A stretch of 64,000 bases of DNA from Pacificimonas aurantium (lineage in GTDB: Bacteria > Pseudomonadota > Alphaproteobacteria > Sphingomonadales > Sphingomonadaceae). Of this stretch, positions 59,532 to 64,000 are shown piece after piece. Each line of letters begins with the position of its first letter. Position 1 is the first letter of the stretch. The position numbers were made by a program, and so were the translations under genes. The notes beneath the pieces are model-generated. The model did not search any database. It saw only the letters and a list, made by a program, of their open reading frames with translations, and was not told the DNA's origin. Where the stretch lies: the NCBI RefSeq assembly GCF_020092905.1, contig NZ_JAGSGB010000002.1, positions 62,001 through 126,000 on the forward strand. Direction: 5' to 3'.

Positions 59532-61079
59532 ATGAGCTGGCAGAAAGAAGTGGACGAGCTGCAGCGGCGCAAGGCCCTGGCAGCGGAACTTGGCGGGCCG
59601 GAAAAGGTCGAACGGCAGCGCCAGGCCGGGCGCCTCACCGCGCGCGAGCGGATCGACGCGATGGCGGATCCGGGCAGCTTTCACGAGTTTGGCGAGATTG
59701 CCGGGGCGTCGCGCTATGGCGACGACAACGAACTGGAGTCCTTCACCCCGTCCAACTTCCTGTTCGGACGGGCGACGATCGACGGACGTCCCGCCGTCGT
59801 CTCGGCGGACGATTTCACAGTGCGCGGCGGCGCGGTCGACGCGGCGATCCACAGGAAGCTGGTCGAAGCCAAATTGCTGGCCAGCGAGTACCGCATGCCG
59901 CTCATCCGCATGATCGAGGGGACGGGCGGCGGCGGCAGCGTGAAGACGCTGGAGCAAAGCGGCTATTCCTATATTCCCGAAATCCCAGGCTGGGACCGTA
60001 TGGTATCCAACCTGTCCGAAGTGCCGATCGTGTCGCTGGGCCTCGGCCCCGTCGCCGGGCTGGGCGCCGGACGGATGGTCATGAGCCACTATTCCGTGCT
60101 CGTCGAGGGACAGGCGCAGATGTTCGTCGCTGGGCCGCCCGTCGTCGCCGCCGTCGGCGAAAAACGCACCAAGGAAGAGCTGGGCGGAGCGCATATCCAT
60201 GCCGCGAACGGCGCGGTCGACGATACCGCCGAGAGCGAGGCGGACGCCTTCGCCAAGACACGCCGCTTCCTTTCCTACTTGCCATCCAGCGTCCATGAGC
60301 TGCCGCAGCGCCGCGAGACGGGAGACCGCGCCGACCGGACGGAAGACTGGCTGATCGAGGCGGTGCCGCGCAATCCGCGCTCGCTCTACAAGGTCCGCCC
60401 GATCCTGGAGGCGGTGTTCGACCAGGGATCGCTGTTCGAGATCGGCAAGCGCTGGGGAACTGCGATCGTCACCGCCTTCGCCCGGCTCGACGGCTGGCCT
60501 GTTGCCGTGCTTGCTTCCGACCCGATGGCGCTCGGCGGACTGTGGACCGCGGACACCGCGCGCAAGGTCGAGCGGTTCGTCGACCTTGCCGAGCTTTTCC
60601 ATCTGCCGGTCGTCCACATGGTCGACAATCCGGGCTTCATGATCGGATTGCAGGCCGAGCGGGACGCCACCATTCGCTGGGGCTGCCGCACGCTGACGAG
60701 CATCTATCAGGCGAGCGTGCCCTGGTGCGCGCTGATCATGCGCAAGGCATATGGCATGGCAGGCTCCGCCCACGCCAATGCCAGCCGCTTTCACTGGCGT
60801 ATGGCGTGGCCGTCGGGCGACTGGGGCTCGCTGCCCATCGAAGGCGGGCTGGAAGCGGCCTATAAAAGCGACCTTGAAAAAGCCGACGACCCGGAGGCCG
60901 AGCTGGCCGCGATCAAGGCCCGGCTCGACGCGGTTCGCTCACCCTTTCGCACCGCGGAGAAGTTCGGCGTGGAAGAGATCATCGACCCGCGCGAGACACG
61001 TGCCCGATTGTGCGCCTTTGCCGAAACCGCACAGCGGGCGCTCGTCCCCGGCCCCCGGTCGTTCGGATACCGGTCATAA
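59532..61079 (+). CDS. Acyl-CoA carboxylase carboxyltransferase subunit
   Basis: A 515-residue carboxyltransferase (beta) subunit of the propionyl/methylcrotonyl/acetyl-CoA carboxylase type, which moves carboxyl from biotin to an acyl-CoA. Motifs: RLTARERIDAMADPGSFHEF, VVSADDFTVRGGAVDA, IEGTGGGGSVKTLEQSG, HMVDNPGFMIGLQAERDATI and MRKAYGMAGSAH. The biotin carboxylase partner is not in the window. Substrate is uncertain. Confidence 0.9.
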   Translation: MSWQKEVDELQRRKALAAELGGPEKVERQRQAGRLTARERIDAMADPGSFHEFGEIAGASRYGDDNELESFTPSNFLFGRATIDGRPAVVSADDFTVRGGAVDAAIHRKLVEAKLLASEYRMPLIRMIEGTGGGGSVKTLEQSGYSYIPEIPGWDRMVSNLSEVPIVSLGLGPVAGLGAGRMVMSHYSVLVEGQAQMFVAGPPVVAAVGEKRTKEELGGAHIHAANGAVDDTAESEADAFAKTRRFLSYLPSSVHELPQRRETGDRADRTEDWLIEAVPRNPRSLYKVRPILEAVFDQGSLFEIGKRWGTAIVTAFARLDGWPVAVLASDPMALGGLWTADTARKVERFVDLAELFHLPVVHMVDNPGFMIGLQAERDATIRWGCRTLTSIYQASVPWCALIMRKAYGMAGSAHANASRFHWRMAWPSGDWGSLPIEGGLEAAYKSDLEKADDPEAELAAIKARLDAVRSPFRTAEKFGVEEIIDPRETRARLCAFAETAQRALVPGPRSFGYRS

Positions 61080-61099
61080 ATTCGGGTTAGGGCGAACCG

Positions 61100-61939
61100 A
61101 TGAGCATCGAGAAGCTGATCACGAGGCGCGTCGACAAGGTCTGGGGACGCCGCGACCTGTCGCCCTGGTTTCCCGACATTCCCGAAGGCGGGGAGAAGCT
61201 CGGCGAAATCTGGTTCGAGCGACCGGGAGACGCCGACGCCGAATTGCTGGTGAAATATCTGTTCACCAGCGAGAAGCTGTCCGTTCAGGTGCATCCGGAC
61301 GATGCGCAGGCCCGGGCAGCCGGATATCCGCGCGGGAAGGAAGAAGCCTGGCTGATCCTCGATACGAAGCCGGGCGCATGCGTGGGCCTGGGCACGGTTC
61401 GCCCTCTCGGCGCCGAAGAGCTGCGGGCAGCTGCCCTCGACGGCTCGATCGAGGACCTGATCGACTGGAAGCCGGTGGAAGCCGGTCAGTTCATCTATTC
61501 GCCCGCGCGGACGGTGCACGCCATCGGGCCGGGCGTCACGCTCGTGGAAGTGCAGCAGAATGTCGATCTGACCTACCGCCTGTACGATTATGGCCGGCCG
61601 CGCGAGCTGCATCTGGATGCTGCGGTCGCAGCCAGCGTCGCCGAACCCTTCGAGATAGATGACCGCCGCCGTACGCTCGGCGGACGGGAAATCCTGTGCG
61701 AGGATCGCAAGTTCGTTGCGGAGCGCCTGCAGCCGCGCGGGGACCTGATCGTAAGACCTCAGGCCGGGCGGCCCGTCTGGATCACCGTGCTGGCCGGGGA
61801 GATTGCCGCGAACGGCGCGACCGCGAGCGCAGGCGAGGTCCTGTTGGCGAGCGGTGAGGCTGCGCTGGCGTGCGGGGCAGGGACCGACCTGCTGCTGGCC
61901 TATGAGGGGGCCGCGGCGGCGGACGACCTGCTTGGTTAG
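61100..61939 (+). CDS. manA: Class I mannose-6-phosphate isomerase
   Basis: A 279-residue cupin isomerase converting mannose-6-P and fructose-6-P. Metal ligands in [21 protein letters not shown] and [20 protein letters not shown]; shorter than E. coli ManA, as in the bacterial short form. It follows the carboxylase gene by 20 bases. Its stop overlaps that of the converging NUDIX gene. Confidence 0.92.
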
Positions 61940-62715
61940 CCGCGCATCGCGCTTTCGATCCGTTCGCGCGTCACGGGATAACCGCAGCCCTCGGGAATGG
62001 TGAGGTGCGGCTGTCCGTCGATCTCCTGCACCTCGGGCGCGATCAGGCGGACGGGAGTCTCTTTCGCATGACCGATAAGCGCCTCGATCGAGGCATGCTG
62101 GGCAAGCCGTTCGAGATTGCGCCGGGTCGGAAAGATGACCTTCGTCTCGCCGCGATCGGCGCTTTCGATGGCCGACTGAGCCGTGGTCCATAGAGACGTC
62201 ACCGCCTCGTTACCGTCGTGGCCGGGATCGATCCCGCCGGGAGCGCGCGCAAGGAAGAAGTGCGTGTCGTAGCGCTTGCTCTCAAGGCTCGGCGGCGGAC
62301 ACCAGCGCGCCCAGAGCACCAGGCGCTCATGGTCGATTTCATGGCCGTGGGTGGACAGGAAGTCGGCGAAGCCAAGCTGGCGGCGCGAGATTGCCACCGC
62401 GCTTTCGGCAAGAATGCTTTCCGAGAGGTCCGGGCCCCGCGTGAGGAGGACCCCGGCCTCCTCGAAACTTTCGCGGATCGCGGCAATACGCGCAGAAGCC
62501 TCCTCGGGCGCGTAAAGGTCGAACAACCCCGCGGACCGAGCGAGCTGTTCGTCCTGCGCATCGACCTTGCCGCCGGGAAACACCATCATACCGGCGGCAA
62601 AGCCCATCGTCTTCGCACGGCGCTGCATGAACAGTTCCGGCGGCCCGGCGTCCGTCTGCCGCAAAAGGACGAGGGTCGCTGCCGGGCGCGCCGGATTGGT
62701 GCTTTCGTTTGTCAT
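61936..62715 (-). CDS. NUDIX hydrolase
   Basis: A 259-residue hydrolase. [13 protein letters not shown] is the start of a Nudix box, and [14 protein letters not shown] its RExxEExG core, separated by a 20-residue insertion as in NUDT19/CoA-type enzymes. It may cleave CoA or nucleotide derivatives. Ends in a 4-base stop overlap with manA. Confidence 0.9.
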
Positions 62716-62814
62716 GGAGGAGGCTTAGCGCGTGGGAGCGGGGGAGGAAAAGCTGGTCGGGTACAGAGGGGGCTGGAACCGAAATGATTTTCCGGTCGCT
62801 TAGCAGGACAGGGT

Positions 62815-63681
62815 ATGATCGAACGCGCTATCTCCGAAATCTGGGATGATTATGACCGCGAAGGCTATGCGGTCGTGCGCGGATTTCTGAACGCAGCTGA
62901 AGTCGAAACCCTGTCGCGGTCCATCGACGAGGTGGCGGAAGACGCCGCCGCGAAAGGCGCGAACTGGCGGCACGGCAATCTCAACTACCGGCTCGGCGCC
63001 GATCATGACGGTACGCTTCGGCCGCGCATGGCGCAGTGGATGGCGTACCGCTTCTCATATTTCGACAAACTGCGCAGTCATCCCGACATGGGAGCGCTGC
63101 TTGTCCCGCGCCTGGGCGGCGACATCAAGCAGATCATCAACCAGATCCACTGGAAACCGCCGCAGGCCGCATCCAGCGACTTTGCCTTTCATCAGGACAG
63201 TCGCTTCAGAAAGCCCTTCGAGGCCTATCGAAATCTCGGCAGCAGCTATGTGCAGACCGGCATTGCCATCGATCCGCACGGCGCGGCCTCTGGCGGTATG
63301 AAGCTTGCGCCTCGGACGCACCTGAAGGGCCCGCTTGCGCTCGACACGTCGAACGAAGTGATGAGCAGCGAAATGGCGAGCGCGGAACTGGCGGGACTCG
63401 GGATCGATCCCGAGGAGCTGATCGACCTGGAACTGGCGCCCGGGGACCTGGCGCTCTGGTCGCCCTATACCGTCCACGGGTCGGGCACGAACCGCTCAGA
63501 GCACCAGCGCCGCTTCCTCATCAATGGCTATGTTCGCGCGAACGATTGCGACCGCGGCGAATATGCCTTTCGCGGCGGCGAACCGGCACCGCTGAAAGGC
63601 GAGCCCGCGCTTGTTCACTACGACGCGCTGCGCGCGCGTCCGGAGCCGCATTTTACAGACGTGCAGGCTCCTCCAGCCTGA
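62815..63681 (+). CDS. Phytanoyl-CoA dioxygenase family protein
   Basis: A 288-residue Fe(II)/2-oxoglutarate oxygenase. The facial triad is FAFHQDSRF (His-x-Asp) and TVHGSGTNRSEHQRRF (distal His and the 2-oxoglutarate-binding Arg). N-terminal DREGYAVVRGFLNAAEVETL is typical. Hydroxylates an unknown substrate. AGGACAGGG before the ATG. Confidence 0.9.
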   Translation: MIERAISEIWDDYDREGYAVVRGFLNAAEVETLSRSIDEVAEDAAAKGANWRHGNLNYRLGADHDGTLRPRMAQWMAYRFSYFDKLRSHPDMGALLVPRLGGDIKQIINQIHWKPPQAASSDFAFHQDSRFRKPFEAYRNLGSSYVQTGIAIDPHGAASGGMKLAPRTHLKGPLALDTSNEVMSSEMASAELAGLGIDPEELIDLELAPGDLALWSPYTVHGSGTNRSEHQRRFLINGYVRANDCDRGEYAFRGGEPAPLKGEPALVHYDALRARPEPHFTDVQAPPA

Positions 63682-63693
63682 AGCTGCCCATAT

Positions 63694-63736
63694 AAAGAAC
63701 CGGCGCTGCCCGTTCGGGACGACGCCGGCTCTTCAT
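63694..63736. terminator. Bidirectional terminator
   Basis: AAAGAACCGGCG ... CGCCGGCTCTT with an inner CCCG/CGGG stem lies between two convergent genes. Confidence 0.75.
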
Positions 63737-63773
63737 GCCCAGCCCCGCCGCGAAGCGGGTATCTCAATCCCGA

Positions 63774-64000
63774 TCAGCGGTTGCGAGGTTGGACGCAGCG
63801 GTCTGTCTGGTCCGGACCACAGACCGGATAGTCGTAGGACTTTGCTTCGTTCATCTTGGCTGCGGCATCGGGAGCGGACCCGAAATAACCGGCCGGAATG
63901 ATCGCATCCTGACTGAAGACCACATGGCCGCGCGAATCCTTGATCGGAGTTTCATCGCGCATTTCGGCCTTGGCCTGGGCCCGGGTTTCGCCAGGGTTGG
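63774..64000 (-). CDS. Hypothetical protein, 5' end outside the window
   Basis: The minus-strand frame is open from the right edge to the stop at 63774. The 75 visible residues include ETRAQAKAEMRDETPIKDSR and a C-terminal YDYPVCGPDQTDRCVQPRNR with two Cys, which suggests an exported protein. An internal ATG at 63962 has no ribosome-binding site, so the gene probably starts beyond base 64000. No family recognised. Confidence 0.5.
   Translation of the reverse strand, partial: NPGETRAQAKAEMRDETPIKDSRGHVVFSQDAIIPAGYFGSAPDAAAKMNEAKSYDYPVCGPDQTDRCVQPRNR

Overview
The window is a 64-kb piece of a GC-rich alphaproteobacterial chromosome, most likely from the order Sphingomonadales. The signs are: stress promoters of the EcfG type (GGAAC-N16/17-CGTT), LexA boxes of the alphaproteobacterial GTTC-N7-GTTC type, UrcA, DUF1134/EipA, a subtilase autotransporter, TraR/DksA-like and PRC-barrel stress proteins, and an NrdR-controlled class I ribonucleotide reductase. 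No rRNA, complete tRNA, CRISPR array or transposase was seen. The lineage is inferred from gene content, not from a database search.

Left part (1-14.7 kb): end of a YetF-like membrane protein, a serralysin-type RTX metalloprotease with its terminator, DedA, valine/acyl-CoA catabolism genes (mmsB, enoyl-CoA hydratase, acyl-CoA dehydrogenase) interrupted by an M15-like peptidase, and then the most unusual locus. This is a secreted subtilase autotransporter whose N-terminal 500 residues hold 30 perfect copies of the heptapeptide YGFIIPV. It is followed directly by a membrane histidine kinase with an exported TPR sensor domain and by a single-domain response regulator. I propose, as a hypothesis, that this is a self-contained peptide precursor/protease/sensor signalling unit; a structural (beta-solenoid or amyloid) role for the repeats is the main alternative.

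Middle (14.7-42.7 kb): nrdA and nrdB, each behind its own pair of NrdR boxes and separated by four unrelated genes; a low-GC type II restriction-modification pair (C5 methylase plus NotI-like nuclease, ATGA overlap); a PEP-CTERM-like protein; a stress/regulatory region with EcfG promoters, an SRAP protease, PRC-barrel, DUF1134, a LuxR solo, succinate-semialdehyde dehydrogenase, a YpfJ-like metalloprotease and a flavin monooxygenase; a tiny ORF behind a ribosome-binding site fully complementary to the 16S 3' end; REP-like hairpins; a 38-bp inverted repeat pair 14 kb apart next to alternating purine-pyrimidine DNA; and a low-GC DarTG toxin-antitoxin pair.

Right part (42.7-64 kb): uvrA with an SOS box, a Crp/Fnr regulator divergent from a trimeric autotransporter adhesin with a long alanine heptad stalk, a BlaI/BlaR1-type repressor/protease pair with tandem operators, a diacylglycerol kinase-like gene coupled to a frameshifted phosphoesterase, UrcA followed by four tandem terminator-like repeats, a LytS/LytTR two-component system, small stress proteins, extensin, an acyl-CoA carboxylase subunit, mannose-6-phosphate isomerase, a NUDIX hydrolase and a phytanoyl-CoA dioxygenase.
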